Part shown: positions 42,610 through 51,198 of the stretch, piece after piece
Position numbering within the stretch: the stretch's first letter is position 1
How the letters are laid out: each line of letters begins with the position of its first letter
NCBI GenBank assembly: GCA_050633505.1
Contig: JBOEGQ010000005.1
Span: 150,378-214,377 of the forward strand
Source of the DNA: UBA1672 sp050633505
Lineage (GTDB): Bacteria > Pseudomonadota > Alphaproteobacteria > Micavibrionales > Micavibrionaceae
Length of the DNA: 64,000 nucleotides
Reading direction: 5' to 3'
Notes under the pieces: generated by a model
Database searches by the model: none
Seen by the model: the letters and a program-made list of their open reading frames with translations, nothing else
What the model was told of the DNA's origin: nothing
Program-made: the position numbers and the translations under genes

Positions 42610-44076
42610 TTATAGTGCACCGGGGGATAGGGGGATACAGTCATTTAAGATAGCACAGGCATCATGCGCGGCTTCTTTGCTGTATCCTTGCAGGCGCCCT
42701 CTGTAGATCCATCCCTGCTTGGTTTGAATTGGTGCGATTGTGCTCCGTCCGTGATTAAGATATGAGGGAAGCTTTTGCAGGCTTTGTGTGATGGCTTTAT
42801 CGGTGTTGTCCCGTGTTGTGAACGCCCCGATTTGAACGCCCCAACTGCCCGTGCGGGTACGTGGCTTTTCTTTTGGGGTGGTTGTTACAGGGGTGGCATA
42901 TCCACTTTTTTTGTTGTGAAGAATATACGATGGAATTTTTTCATTCAGATGCGCTGAGATTGCAATCAATCCTGTTTCAATACGGTTGCGCACTGTAATG
43001 TCATAGTCACCTTGTCCGATCATACGGTTGAACATTGAATTTTGATGTGTCGCATATAAGACATCCCAACGTGATGTTTTCGTTGCTGTTTTTCCGGTTG
43101 TTATGCGTGGTAAGGTGCGTTGTGATGAAAGGCTTGCCATTTGCACTTGTGTATTTGGTTTTCTGCCCGGTATAGGAATGGAATGCTGCGCTATGCTGGT
43201 TGTGCTGTGTAGCTTTGCAAATGCGTTATCAAGCAATTTTTCCATATGCTCATTGCGTAGTTTTCCTGATCTTCCGCCAAACACAACACCAATAACGCGA
43301 CGGTTGTTGCGTGTTACGGAAGAGGCCAAGTTAAAACCTGATGCCTGAATATATCCGGTTTTCAGGCCATCCATTCCAGCGTAAGATTGCATTAATCTGT
43401 TGTGGCTTTTATATGTTTTGCCCTGATACGTGAAGCTGGACTTTGAGAAATGGTGATAGTGTCTCTTATAGCGTGTAACTAGTGCACGGGATAATTTTGC
43501 CACATCTCGCGCGGTACTGACTTGACGTGAATCGTGTAGGCCGGATGCATTCATGAAGCGTGTTCTTGTCATTCCCAGCTCGCGCGCCTTTTTCGTCATC
43601 ATAAGGGCAAATTTCCCTTCTGATCCGCCGAGTTTTTCCGCGACAGCAACGGCGATGTCGTTTGCTGATTTCACAGATAGCGCAGAAATTGCGTCTTTGA
43701 CTCTGATGTGTGATCCGGGTTCTAAACCAATTTTGCTTGGTATCATGCTGGCGGCATGTTTTGAGATATAGATCTTGTCGTTAAGATGAATTGCGCCATA
43801 GTCCAGCGCATCAAACAACAACAACAACGTCATCATTTTTGTAAGAGAGGCAGGGTGTAATCTTTTATTGGCATTGTATCGGTATAGGATCGCGCCGCTA
43901 TCTACATCCATAACAAAAGCAGCATATTTCTCGGGGTATACTAGATCCCAAGTGCTTTTTGCATGGGCAGTGGATTGTAAGATGAAGAAAGTGCACATAC
44001 AGGTGAATGTGAAAGCCAGAAAGGAGGCTTTAAGGATAGGCTTTTTGAAATACGAATTCTGCTTGTGTTCCATCAT
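42610..44076 (-). CDS. D-alanyl-D-alanine carboxypeptidase with C-terminal SPOR domain, 488 aa
   Basis: Peptidoglycan-trimming penicillin-binding protein of the DacA/DacF class. Signal peptide ends near TAHA. Catalytic motifs are S-x-x-K in PASLTKMMTLLL, S-x-N in SVKSANDIAVA and K-T-G in DGLKTGYIQASG. The C-terminus has a SPOR domain (WGVQIGAFTTRDNTDKAITQ, GRLQGYSKEAAHDAC), which targets septal denuded glycan. This fusion is common in alphaproteobacteria. The start at 44076 is the first of two adjacent ATGs just before the signal peptide. The prepilin-like gene follows in the same operon. Confidence 0.93.
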   Translation of the reverse strand: MMEHKQNSYFKKPILKASFLAFTFTCMCTFFILQSTAHAKSTWDLVYPEKYAAFVMDVDSGAILYRYNANKRLHPASLTKMMTLLLLFDALDYGAIHLNDKIYISKHAASMIPSKIGLEPGSHIRVKDAISALSVKSANDIAVAVAEKLGGSEGKFALMMTKKARELGMTRTRFMNASGLHDSRQVSTARDVAKLSRALVTRYKRHYHHFSKSSFTYQGKTYKSHNRLMQSYAGMDGLKTGYIQASGFNLASSVTRNNRRVIGVVFGGRSGKLRNEHMEKLLDNAFAKLHSTTSIAQHSIPIPGRKPNTQVQMASLSSQRTLPRITTGKTATKTSRWDVLYATHQNSMFNRMIGQGDYDITVRNRIETGLIAISAHLNEKIPSYILHNKKSGYATPVTTTPKEKPRTRTGSWGVQIGAFTTRDNTDKAITQSLQKLPSYLNHGRSTIAPIQTKQGWIYRGRLQGYSKEAAHDACAILNDCIPLSPGAL

Positions 44077-44201
44077 ATGATATTCTTTGTGAAAAAGTTG
44101 AGTGATAAACGACCAAAACAGAGGTTTTCCTTGCCCCCTATTACAGCACAGCATTATATCTCATTTTATTGTTTCTGTCTATTTTAGGCTTTTAAATTTG
44201 A

Positions 44202-44276
44202 TTTTGTGCATCGCACAAAAAACGCTTGACCACTTTATCCGAAGTTTGATAGTGTAAATATGCGTTGTGCAACGCA
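44202..44276 (+). promoter_or_regulatory. Phasin promoter between two PhaR-like operators
   Basis: A perfect 19-bp dyad TTTTGTGC-ATC-GCACAAAA (44202-44220) and a second dyad TGCGTTG-TG-CAACGCA (44261-44276) flank a promoter-like pair, TTGACC (44226-44231) and GATAGT (44248-44253), spaced 16 bp. The TGC...GCA cores resemble PhaR sites that repress phasin genes until polyhydroxyalkanoate granules titrate PhaR. The downstream gene is a phasin. Confidence 0.6.
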
Positions 44277-44354
44277 AAATTTTTTGATACGTTAATTTTG
44301 ATTTGAGGTTCCTATTCCTTCCCCGAGGAACAATCATATTTAAGGAGATTTGAG

Positions 44355-44732
44355 ATGAGCAAGACAACAGCTCAGTTTGAAAAACTGATTAAAGAAACAA
44401 CAGATTTCGGTGCAAGTTATTCAGAGGCATGCACAAAATCTGCAGGTATTATTATGAAAGGCGCAGAAGATATCGTTGGAGCGATGATGTCTTTGGCACA
44501 AAACTCTGCTGAGAAGCAAAGTAAATTTATGAAAGAAGCAATGGGCGTTAAGACCATCAATGAATTTGCCGAGGTGCAGAATAAAATTGCACAGACAAAT
44601 TTTGATGACTTCATGGCCGGTGCTACAAAAATTTCTGAGATTAGCGCAAAGGTTCTTACCGAGGGTGTTGAGCCTGTAAGTGCACAAGTTTCAGAGACAA
44701 TCAATAAAGCAACACAGCGTATGGCAGCATAA
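44355..44732 (+). CDS. Phasin family protein, 125 aa
   Basis: Amphipathic helical protein that coats polyhydroxyalkanoate granules. The pattern FEKLIKETTDFGASYSEAC, MMSLAQNSAEKQSKFMKEAM, NKIAQTNFDDFMAGATKISE and VSAQVSETINKA is the phasin_2 type, with typical length. AAGGAG precedes the ATG. It is monocistronic, with a terminator after it and two PhaR-like dyads before it. It implies the host stores PHA; no pha synthase gene is in the window. Confidence 0.92.
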   Translation: MSKTTAQFEKLIKETTDFGASYSEACTKSAGIIMKGAEDIVGAMMSLAQNSAEKQSKFMKEAMGVKTINEFAEVQNKIAQTNFDDFMAGATKISEISAKVLTEGVEPVSAQVSETINKATQRMAA

Positions 44733-44775
44733 GCGCCTAACTTCTGTTGGTTTTTATTTTATCGATTTCTTAAAT

Positions 44776-44798
44776 CCCTGCATTTTGCAGGGGTTTTT
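44776..44798 (+). terminator. Intrinsic terminator after the phasin gene
   Basis: CCCTGCA (44776-44782), loop TTT, TGCAGGG (44786-44792), then GTTTTTC. Confidence 0.9.
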
Positions 44799-44832
44799 CG
44801 TTTGCGTGTGGTGTTGGCTTTGCGTATAAACT

Positions 44833-45459
44833 ATGATCATGACAGGATCATTTGAAGATGCAGTATCCCGGATTATACGGGCGGGGAATAGGTTAGACCG
44901 AATGGGGCTTGCCCCGGCGACCAGTGGTAATTATTCAATACGAACCGGTGATGACGAAATGGCAATCACGGTCTCAGGTGCGCATAAGGGACAGTTATCT
45001 CAAAATCAGGTGATGCGTGCGACGCTATCCGGTGTTCCTTTGGAAGAGAAAAAACCATCTGCTGAGACATTATTACATTGTCAGATTTATAAGGTATATC
45101 CACATATTAATGCCATTTTGCATACGCATTCGGTGGCCAATACCGTGTTATCGCGATTATTACCGGTGGGACAAAATATTGATCTTGAGGGGTATGAATT
45201 GTTGAAAGCGTATCCCGGTATTAAAACGCATGAAACAAAAATTACATTACCGGTTTTTGACAACACACAGGATATGATAGAATTAAGTGATCAGGTTCAG
45301 GGTGTGTTTAACAAGATGCCGGAAACAGCGGCTTATATCATCCGATCTCATGGTATTTATGGCTGGGGGGCTGATATGGATGAGGCAGAACGCGTTATTG
45401 AGGCAACTGAATTTTTATTGTCATGTGAATTAGAGATCCTAAAAATTAAAGGAGCGTAA
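44833..45459 (+). CDS. mtnB: Methylthioribulose-1-phosphate dehydratase
   Basis: Class II aldolase-fold zinc enzyme of the methionine salvage pathway; converts MTRu-1-P to a diketo phosphate. Motifs are the N-terminal ATSGNYSIR (substrate phosphate loop), HTHS in NAILHTHSVANTVLSR (zinc His pair) and the third His in YIIRSHGIYGWG. The length of 208 is normal. First gene of mtnB-mtnD-mtnC, with 3-base gaps between genes, so one operon. Met1 or Met3 may be the start. Confidence 0.95.
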   Translation: MIMTGSFEDAVSRIIRAGNRLDRMGLAPATSGNYSIRTGDDEMAITVSGAHKGQLSQNQVMRATLSGVPLEEKKPSAETLLHCQIYKVYPHINAILHTHSVANTVLSRLLPVGQNIDLEGYELLKAYPGIKTHETKITLPVFDNTQDMIELSDQVQGVFNKMPETAAYIIRSHGIYGWGADMDEAERVIEATEFLLSCELEILKIKGA

Positions 45460-45462
45460 GGT

Positions 45463-46026
45463 ATGAGCAAATTAACAATTTATCCGGATAATCAGCCAGA
45501 TAACGTGACGCTTGAAACAACAGATGGCGTCGTAATGGCGCAGCATCTGAATGCGATTAATGTACGGTTTGAGCGTTGGGAAACGCAAGGGATCTTGCCT
45601 GATGATGCGGGTGATGAACAGGTTATGGATGCTTATGCTCGTGATATTGCGCGTTTGCAAAACGAAAATGGTTATCAGTCTGTTGATGTTATTCGTATTG
45701 CACCTGATAATCCGAAAAAGGATGAATTGCGCCAGAAATTCCTGAATGAGCATACGCATAGTGAAGATGAAGTGCGTTTCTTTGTTGAGGGCGCGGGCAT
45801 ATTTTATCTGCGTGTGGATGGTCAGGTTTATATGACTTTATGTGAGCGTGGTGATTTGATTAGCGTTCCTACAGGGGTGAAGCATTGGTTCGATATGGGG
45901 CCAACGCCGGATTTGACATGCATTCGTCTGTTTACATCAAAAGATGGATGGGTTGCGGATTTCACCGGTGATGATATTGCGCAGAAGTTCCCTAAATTTG
46001 ATTCCCAAGAAGAAAAGGCCGCCTAA
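45463..46026 (+). CDS. mtnD: Acireductone dioxygenase
   Basis: Cupin metalloenzyme (Fe or Ni) that oxidises the acireductone to the keto acid precursor of methionine. Metal ligands are in NEHTHSEDEVRFFVEG (H-x-H, E) and the last His in PTGVKHWFDMG. 187 residues, normal. The start is 3 bases after mtnB and the stop 3 bases before mtnC. The metal that is bound decides the product (Fe gives the on-pathway keto acid) and cannot be read from sequence. Confidence 0.96.
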   Translation: MSKLTIYPDNQPDNVTLETTDGVVMAQHLNAINVRFERWETQGILPDDAGDEQVMDAYARDIARLQNENGYQSVDVIRIAPDNPKKDELRQKFLNEHTHSEDEVRFFVEGAGIFYLRVDGQVYMTLCERGDLISVPTGVKHWFDMGPTPDLTCIRLFTSKDGWVADFTGDDIAQKFPKFDSQEEKAA

Positions 46027-46029
46027 AAG

Positions 46030-46731
46030 ATGCAGCAAGAAATAAAAGCCATTGTGACAGATATTGAAGGGACAACGAGCTCTCTTTCCTTTGTAAAGGA
46101 TACGTTATTTCCTTATGCGGTTGCGCATTTACCTGATTTCATATGGGATCATGAGCATGATAAAGACGTTATGCAGCTTTTAAATGATGTGCGAAGCGAA
46201 GAGAATAATACGGATTTGAATACGCAAGAGGTGATTGAGGTTTTGCTGCGCTATATTGATGAGGATCAAAAGGTTACCCCTTTGAAGGCCTTGCAAGGCA
46301 TGATCTGGGAAGAGGGTTATAAAAACGGCGAATTGGTTGGTCATATTTATGATGATGCACTAACAGGGTTAAAGCGATGGAAGGATCAGGGTATTGATCT
46401 TTATGTTTATTCATCCGGTTCTGTTCCTGCGCAAAAATTGCTTTTTGGCAATACGCATGTCGGGGATATTACGTCCTTATTTTCCGGGTATTTCGATACA
46501 GAAACTGGTGGTAAGAAAGAAACAGAGTCATATGAAAAAATCGCGGGTATCGTCGGTTTTCCGGTGAATGAGATTCTCTTTTTATCTGATAGTGTTGAGG
46601 AAATTAATGCGGCCGCGACGGCAGGTATGAATGTTATTATCCTTGATCGGGAAAAGGCATTATTTGATGCACTTGGTCATGCCGTATTGCATAATTTCGA
46701 AGATATTCTGGCAGAGCCTGTTAGCGCGTAG
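46030..46731 (+). CDS. mtnC: Enolase-phosphatase E1
   Basis: HAD-family bifunctional enzyme that enolises and dephosphorylates the diketo phosphate to the acireductone. The HAD nucleophile region is VTDIEGTTSSLSFVKDTLFPY (D11-x-E variant typical of MtnC); motif II is YVYSSGSVPAQKLLF and motif III LFLSDSVEEINAA. Length of 233 fits. Third gene of the mtnBDC operon. It is convergent with a hypothetical gene 7 bp downstream. Confidence 0.96.
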   Translation: MQQEIKAIVTDIEGTTSSLSFVKDTLFPYAVAHLPDFIWDHEHDKDVMQLLNDVRSEENNTDLNTQEVIEVLLRYIDEDQKVTPLKALQGMIWEEGYKNGELVGHIYDDALTGLKRWKDQGIDLYVYSSGSVPAQKLLFGNTHVGDITSLFSGYFDTETGGKKETESYEKIAGIVGFPVNEILFLSDSVEEINAAATAGMNVIILDREKALFDALGHAVLHNFEDILAEPVSA

Positions 46732-46738
46732 ATGATCT

Positions 46739-47449
46739 TTATGCATCCAATACAGAAGGATCATGTTGCGTAGTATGATCCTGCAAGGTGCGGTCTGCTT
46801 GGCGTATTACTTCGCTCAGGTCGTCATCAATATGCGCTGTGGTCGTGCTGTATGCTATTCCATCTTGATATGCGGTTACCTTTACCGTTTGGTTTCCTAA
46901 ACGTTTGGCTTCTATGCCTTGTTGTTGCCCGCTTTCATTTCTTTCCTGTTGCGCTAATATGGTGCTTTCTTCCCCTTTTTCTTGTGTGATATATTCTTGT
47001 AATAAGATACCTGCCTGAGGGGTGCCCTGATATATTGTTTGTACGCAAATGGACGTATCCGGTTCATGGGGCAAGTCATTGATGTTCAGCTTCTTAATCT
47101 CAGATCCGTGGAAATATTCAAAGATGACGGTATCGTCGCGTCTGTGATTATATGTTTCTGAACGTGTTTCTCTTATGCCGATATCCTTTGGGTCGATCTC
47201 GGCGATCTGTTTTGAGAGCTTTGCAGCATATTCCGAAGGGGTAAGAGACTTCTTGTTAATGCGCGTTGCTAATTCCTGATCTGTATCTATTTTAAAGGCG
47301 GCAAATACTGTATTGAATAAGGTATCATCAATGATTTGAAACGTCTGTTTTGTGTGGTTCTCATCTGCATTAATACGATATCTGAAGCGATCTTGGCCAT
47401 TGTAGCTAAGATGGATTGTGTTGCCGTTAATATGTATGCCTGTATCCAT
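46739..47449 (-). CDS. Hypothetical protein, 236 aa
   Basis: Not recognised. Soluble, acidic to neutral, rich in Thr, Gln, Asp and Ile, with no signal peptide or membrane helix. It begins with a beta-rich stretch (GIHINGNTIHLSYNGQDRFRYRI) and has repeated Gln/Glu segments (QQERNESGQQQGIEAK). It lies on - between mtnC and mtnA, so it breaks the methionine-salvage run. No conserved motif or partner is visible. Confidence 0.6.
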   Translation of the reverse strand: MDTGIHINGNTIHLSYNGQDRFRYRINADENHTKQTFQIIDDTLFNTVFAAFKIDTDQELATRINKKSLTPSEYAAKLSKQIAEIDPKDIGIRETRSETYNHRRDDTVIFEYFHGSEIKKLNINDLPHEPDTSICVQTIYQGTPQAGILLQEYITQEKGEESTILAQQERNESGQQQGIEAKRLGNQTVKVTAYQDGIAYSTTTAHIDDDLSEVIRQADRTLQDHTTQHDPSVLDA

Positions 47450-47606
47450 TATTTGCCATATTCTTTTGAGGTTGGAAGAGGTATTTACATTATTTTAAAT
47501 ACAAATGTCAAATTTTTGTCCAAAAGGTTGTGTTATGTGTATTAATAACCATGGTTTTATAAATGAATTCGGGCGTAAGCTTTGAGATCACAATAGGGAT
47601 GTAGAG

Positions 47607-48698
47607 ATGAAAATTAACGGAACGCATTATCGGTCAATTGAGCTCAATAAGGATGGTTGGTCCGTTCGGATCTTTGATCAGCGGCAATTGCCTTGGGATC
47701 TTGTTGAGGTGAAATTAACTGAGATGGAGCAAGCGGCGTGTGCGATTGGTGAAATGTGGACGCGCGGCGCGCCGATGCTTGCGATGACTGCGGCATACGG
47801 GTTTTGTCTGGCTATGCGTCAGGATGCGTCTGATAAAATGGTGCAACATGCCTATGACACATTACTGGCAACACGTCCGACTGCGGTTAATTTGCGTTGG
47901 GCATTGGATGAAATGAAGGCGGTTGTTAAGGATCTGCCAGAGGCGCAACGTCAGGAGGCGGTCTATAAGCGGGCACAGGAGATGTGTGATGAGGACGTTG
48001 AGATCAACAGGAACATTGGTTTAAACGGTCTGAATTTGCTTCGTAAGATATCAAAGGCAAAGCAAGGTAGGACGCTTAATATTATGACGCACTGTAATGC
48101 AGGGTGGCTTGCAACAGTTGATTATGGCACGATTAGCGCACCAATTTATATGGCGCATGATGAGGGCATTGATGTCCATGTTTGGGTTAGTGAAACACGT
48201 CCGCGTAATCAGGGGGCTTCCCTCACCGCCTATGAGCTACAACAGCATGGCGTTGCGCATACTGTTATTCCCGATAATGCATCCGGTCATTTAATGCAAA
48301 AAGGACAGGTTGATCTGGTTCTAACCGGAACGGATAGGGTAACGCGTAATGGGGATACATGTAATAAGATTGGGACTTATATGAAGGCTGCTGCTGCGAA
48401 ATTAAACAATGTTCCGATGTATATTGCTTTGCCTTATCCAACGATTGATTATTCGATGGAGAGCGGTGACCTGATTCCGATTGAGGAGCGCAGTCAGCGT
48501 GAGGTAACGCATATATTCGGACGCGATGCAGACGGGGCGGTGCAAGAGGTATGTTTAACGCTTTCTGAGGCTTATAACCCTGCTTTTGATGTAACACCGG
48601 CGGAGCTTATTTCCGGATATATAACAGAGCGCGGCATTTTGGAAAAGGTATGTGATGGGCACAGTAATGAGCCTGTTTATATGGATGATGCAGCATAA
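47607..48698 (+). CDS. mtnA: S-methyl-5-thioribose-1-phosphate isomerase
   Basis: Turns methylthioribose-1-phosphate into methylthioribulose-1-phosphate, the step before MtnB. Motifs seen are WTRGAPMLAMTAAYGF (RGAPAI-like), LNIMTHCNAGWLATVDYGT with the catalytic Cys, VSETRPRNQGASLTAYELQ and VDLVLTGTDRVTRNGDTCNKIGTY with the catalytic Asp, followed by PTIDYS. The length of 363 fits. It is on + after the hypothetical gene and has its own leader. MtnP or MtnK, needed upstream, are not in the window. Confidence 0.96.
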   Translation: MKINGTHYRSIELNKDGWSVRIFDQRQLPWDLVEVKLTEMEQAACAIGEMWTRGAPMLAMTAAYGFCLAMRQDASDKMVQHAYDTLLATRPTAVNLRWALDEMKAVVKDLPEAQRQEAVYKRAQEMCDEDVEINRNIGLNGLNLLRKISKAKQGRTLNIMTHCNAGWLATVDYGTISAPIYMAHDEGIDVHVWVSETRPRNQGASLTAYELQQHGVAHTVIPDNASGHLMQKGQVDLVLTGTDRVTRNGDTCNKIGTYMKAAAAKLNNVPMYIALPYPTIDYSMESGDLIPIEERSQREVTHIFGRDADGAVQEVCLTLSEAYNPAFDVTPAELISGYITERGILEKVCDGHSNEPVYMDDAA

Positions 48699-48779
48699 AA
48701 GCGGATATTTTTTGCATTCTACTTTGGTTTGTGTGTAGAATAACAGGAATAATCTTTCTTATTTGAGGTGGCGGAAAAT

Positions 48780-49604
48780 ATGGCATTGACCAATCATTTT
48801 ACGGAAAAAAACGGTTCAGATACATTTGAAAATGTACAGTTGGTCGCTGGTGACCCTTTGGATCTTAATACTGCCGCGGAGCGGGAGGCGTATTATGATG
48901 AGCTTCACCTAAATCCGGAACGTATGCGCGATGGCAATAATGTTGATGTTATGTCTTGGCAAGTCGGGGATAGTGGAAATGAAGGAACTCTGGCCAATTT
49001 GAATGATATGGCGAGTGTAACCAGTGGAGAGCTCGGTAAGAATAGAACGCTTGAACGTGATGTTGACCAGTCCTTGCAAGCTCGTACCGGAAGCCGCAGT
49101 TTCAATTTAAGCGACAATCGCCAAGAACAACACGATGCGCGCTGGGAAGGGGAGCTGAATGAGGCAGACCCATATGGCGAATGGAATGGCAGTGATGCAT
49201 TGGAATTTGCACCGGATGTGGATGCCCTATTGGCGGAACGTGATCCTAATATTGCCGTCGAATATATGATTGAAGAGCTGTACGATAAGTTACCGCCTGA
49301 GTTGCATGATGATGTTTATGATGCGACCATGTCGGGTGATGCGTATGCGCAATTATCGGCATTAGAGGAAATCGCACATGCAAATGATCTGAATGAATTG
49401 TCCCAATATGCACAGGATGTAAATAAAGGTTTTGCCGATGCAGGGGTTGCACGCGCGGCAATTTATGAAAATCCACTTGAATTGGTTGTTGATGTTGCCT
49501 CTCTTGAACCGGATGAACAAGCACCTGCGCCAGTTATGCCTACACCTGCGGCTAACGATCCTGTATACCAACAGCAGGTTATTCAGCCGCCAAATGCTGC
49601 TTAA
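48780..49604 (+). CDS. Hypothetical acidic protein, 274 aa
   Basis: Not recognised. ATG at 48780 follows GAGGTGG. The protein is strongly acidic and rich in Asn, Asp, Glu and Ala, without signal peptide or membrane helix. The N-terminal half looks disordered (RTGSRSFNLSDNRQEQHD). The C-terminal half is helical (VEYMIEELYDKLPPELHDDV, YAQLSALEEIAHANDLNEL) and ends in a Pro-rich tail (APAPVMPTPAANDPV). It stands alone between mtnA and tRNA-Glu. Function unknown. Confidence 0.6.
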   Translation: MALTNHFTEKNGSDTFENVQLVAGDPLDLNTAAEREAYYDELHLNPERMRDGNNVDVMSWQVGDSGNEGTLANLNDMASVTSGELGKNRTLERDVDQSLQARTGSRSFNLSDNRQEQHDARWEGELNEADPYGEWNGSDALEFAPDVDALLAERDPNIAVEYMIEELYDKLPPELHDDVYDATMSGDAYAQLSALEEIAHANDLNELSQYAQDVNKGFADAGVARAAIYENPLELVVDVASLEPDEQAPAPVMPTPAANDPVYQQQVIQPPNAA

Positions 49605-49696
49605 TAAACTTTTTTTGATAATTTTAAAAAAAGCACTTGATTTGTAGGGTCATAAAAGATTATAAACCCCTACGTCTCAAGCGACATACGCTTTCT

Positions 49697-49772
49697 GTCC
49701 CGTTCGTCTAGAGGCCTAGGACACCGCCCTTTCACGGCGGCAACACGGGTTCGAATCCCGTACGGGATACCA
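49697..49772 (+). tRNA. tRNA-Glu (anticodon TTC)
   Basis: Acceptor GTCCCGT with ACGGGAT; D-arm GTCTAGAGGCCTAGGAC; anticodon stem CCGCC/GGCGG around loop CTTTCAC (anticodon TTC); T-arm CGGGTTCGAATCCCG; encoded CCA. Close to the standard bacterial tRNA-Glu. Confidence 0.97.
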
Positions 49773-49799
49773 TTTTATTAAAAATTTTGCGTTTCGAAG

Positions 49800-49826
49800 A
49801 ATCTCCGTTTTATGGAGATTTTTTTA
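49800..49826 (+). terminator. Intrinsic terminator after tRNA-Glu
   Basis: AATCTCC (49800-49806) pairs with GGAGATT (49814-49820), followed by TTTTTT. Confidence 0.85.
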
Positions 49827-49842
49827 TATTTACAGTCTTGAT

Positions 49843-49863
49843 ATATTGAACATTGTTCAATAT
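49843..49863. promoter_or_regulatory. TetR operator, perfect 21-bp palindrome
   Basis: Arms ATATTGAACA and TGTTCAATAT around a single T, perfect over all 20 paired bases. It lies 31 bp upstream of the TetR-family gene start, so it should be the auto-repression site. Confidence 0.75.
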
Positions 49864-49894
49864 GGGAGTATTCTGAAACAGAAGGGATATTTTT

Positions 49895-50506
49895 GTGGCA
49901 AGACGTAGTGACCATACACGTGAAGAATTAAAAGAGCTTATCTTAGAGACATCTTGGGATATTGTTGGACTGGATGGTTTTGAGAATTTGAGTGCTCGGC
50001 GTATTGCAGGTGAAATCGGGTATACGCCCGGTACAATCTATAATCTTTTTGATTCTATGGATGATTTATATTTACAGGTTAATGCGCGCACGTTGACGCA
50101 GCTCCGCATGCTACTTGATGATCCAGCATGTAACCATTTGGATAAGGCGCCTGTGCAGAACATGAAGGAAATGGCCTCGCTTTATATCCGTTTTACACAA
50201 AACAACAGAAAGCATTGGTTGATGCTTTTTCAACACACAACGCCTGATGATTTTGAATTGCCTGAATGGTTCGATGGTAAGATTGAGGAAATGTTTGCGC
50301 CTCTTGAAAGGCAAATGCGGGGGTATTTTTCTGCTGAGCATCAAGTGCGCCAGAAGATGGCGGCGCGTATGCTATGGTCTTCGGTGCATGGCCTGTGTTT
50401 CTTGCAGGAAACCGGGAAAATCGGGATTGTTCGTCAGGATATGTCAATGGAGCGGATTGCCCATTCCCTGATTGATATATTTATAAAGGGTATTGAAAAG
50501 TCTTGA
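49895..50506 (+). CDS. TetR/AcrR-family transcriptional regulator, 203 aa
   Basis: GTG start with AAGGGAT upstream. The N-terminal TetR helix-turn-helix reads LDGFENLSARRIAGEIGYTPGTIYNLFDSMDDLYLQV in two pieces (about 25-62), with the typical GYTPGTIYNLF recognition helix. The C-terminal ligand domain (about 80-200) has IRFTQNNRKHWLMLFQH and ARMLWSSVHGLCFLQETGK, a TetR_C-type effector fold. Its own palindrome lies just upstream. coaE follows 49 bp later, but the regulator may act elsewhere. Ligand unknown. Confidence 0.93.
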   Translation: MARRSDHTREELKELILETSWDIVGLDGFENLSARRIAGEIGYTPGTIYNLFDSMDDLYLQVNARTLTQLRMLLDDPACNHLDKAPVQNMKEMASLYIRFTQNNRKHWLMLFQHTTPDDFELPEWFDGKIEEMFAPLERQMRGYFSAEHQVRQKMAARMLWSSVHGLCFLQETGKIGIVRQDMSMERIAHSLIDIFIKGIEKS

Positions 50507-50555
50507 TGAATCCTATGTGATGGCATGGTCATATAGGATGAGGAATGTCTAAGTA

Positions 50556-51194
50556 ATGATTGTCGTGGGATTAACCGGATCAATTGCAATGGGAAAATCA
50601 ACAATTGGTGCGATGATGCGCGGCATGAATATTCCTGTGCATGAGGCAGATCATGAGGTGCACGCGCTTTTAAAGCCTGATGGGGGGGCTTATCAGGCTG
50701 TGGTGGCGGCGTTCCCGTATTTCGAATATCCCAATATTTACGATCGTAAGACGAAGCTGTTAAAGCGTAAAGAGCTAGGTAATCTTGTTTTTTATGACGG
50801 GGCGCACCGACAAACTCTGGAATCGATTTTGCATCCTTTAGTACGGCAAGCACAAGATGTGTTTATCCGTTCCTTTGGTTTAAAGGGTGCAGATATGGTG
50901 TGTTTGGACATTCCACTGTTGTTCGAAACAGGCGCAGAAAAACGTGTGGATTATACAGTTGTGGTTAGTGCCCCTTATCATCTGCAACGCGCAAGGGTTC
51001 TGGAGCGACCGGGGATGAGTGAAAAAAAATTCCATGCGATTTTAGAACGACAAATGCCTGATAAGGAAAAGTGCTTGCATGCAGATTATGTCATTAAAAC
51101 CGGATTGGGGCGCGCGTATGCGATGAAAGAACTTAAATCGGTTATTGAAAAAATACATGAAGATCATAAAAATTGTTTAAACAGTAAGGGATAA
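50556..51194 (+). CDS. coaE: Dephospho-CoA kinase
   Basis: Last step of coenzyme A synthesis, phosphorylating dephospho-CoA. P-loop G8-S-I-A-M-G-K-S15 (LTGSIAMGKSTIGAMM), then HEADHEVHAL with the catalytic Asp, LESILHPLVR, CLDIPLLFETG and ARVLERPGMSEKKF (lid). The length of 212 is usual. The next gene starts 4 bp after it. In many alphaproteobacteria coaE is next to dnaQ; here dnaQ lies about 3 kb away. Confidence 0.95.
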   Translation: MIVVGLTGSIAMGKSTIGAMMRGMNIPVHEADHEVHALLKPDGGAYQAVVAAFPYFEYPNIYDRKTKLLKRKELGNLVFYDGAHRQTLESILHPLVRQAQDVFIRSFGLKGADMVCLDIPLLFETGAEKRVDYTVVVSAPYHLQRARVLERPGMSEKKFHAILERQMPDKEKCLHADYVIKTGLGRAYAMKELKSVIEKIHEDHKNCLNSKG

Positions 51195-51198
51195 AAAC

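Noticed and set aside
44833..45459. L-fuculose phosphate aldolase instead of mtnB
   Set aside because: Both share the class II aldolase fold, but the mtnD and mtnC genes 3 bp downstream make MtnB the clear choice.
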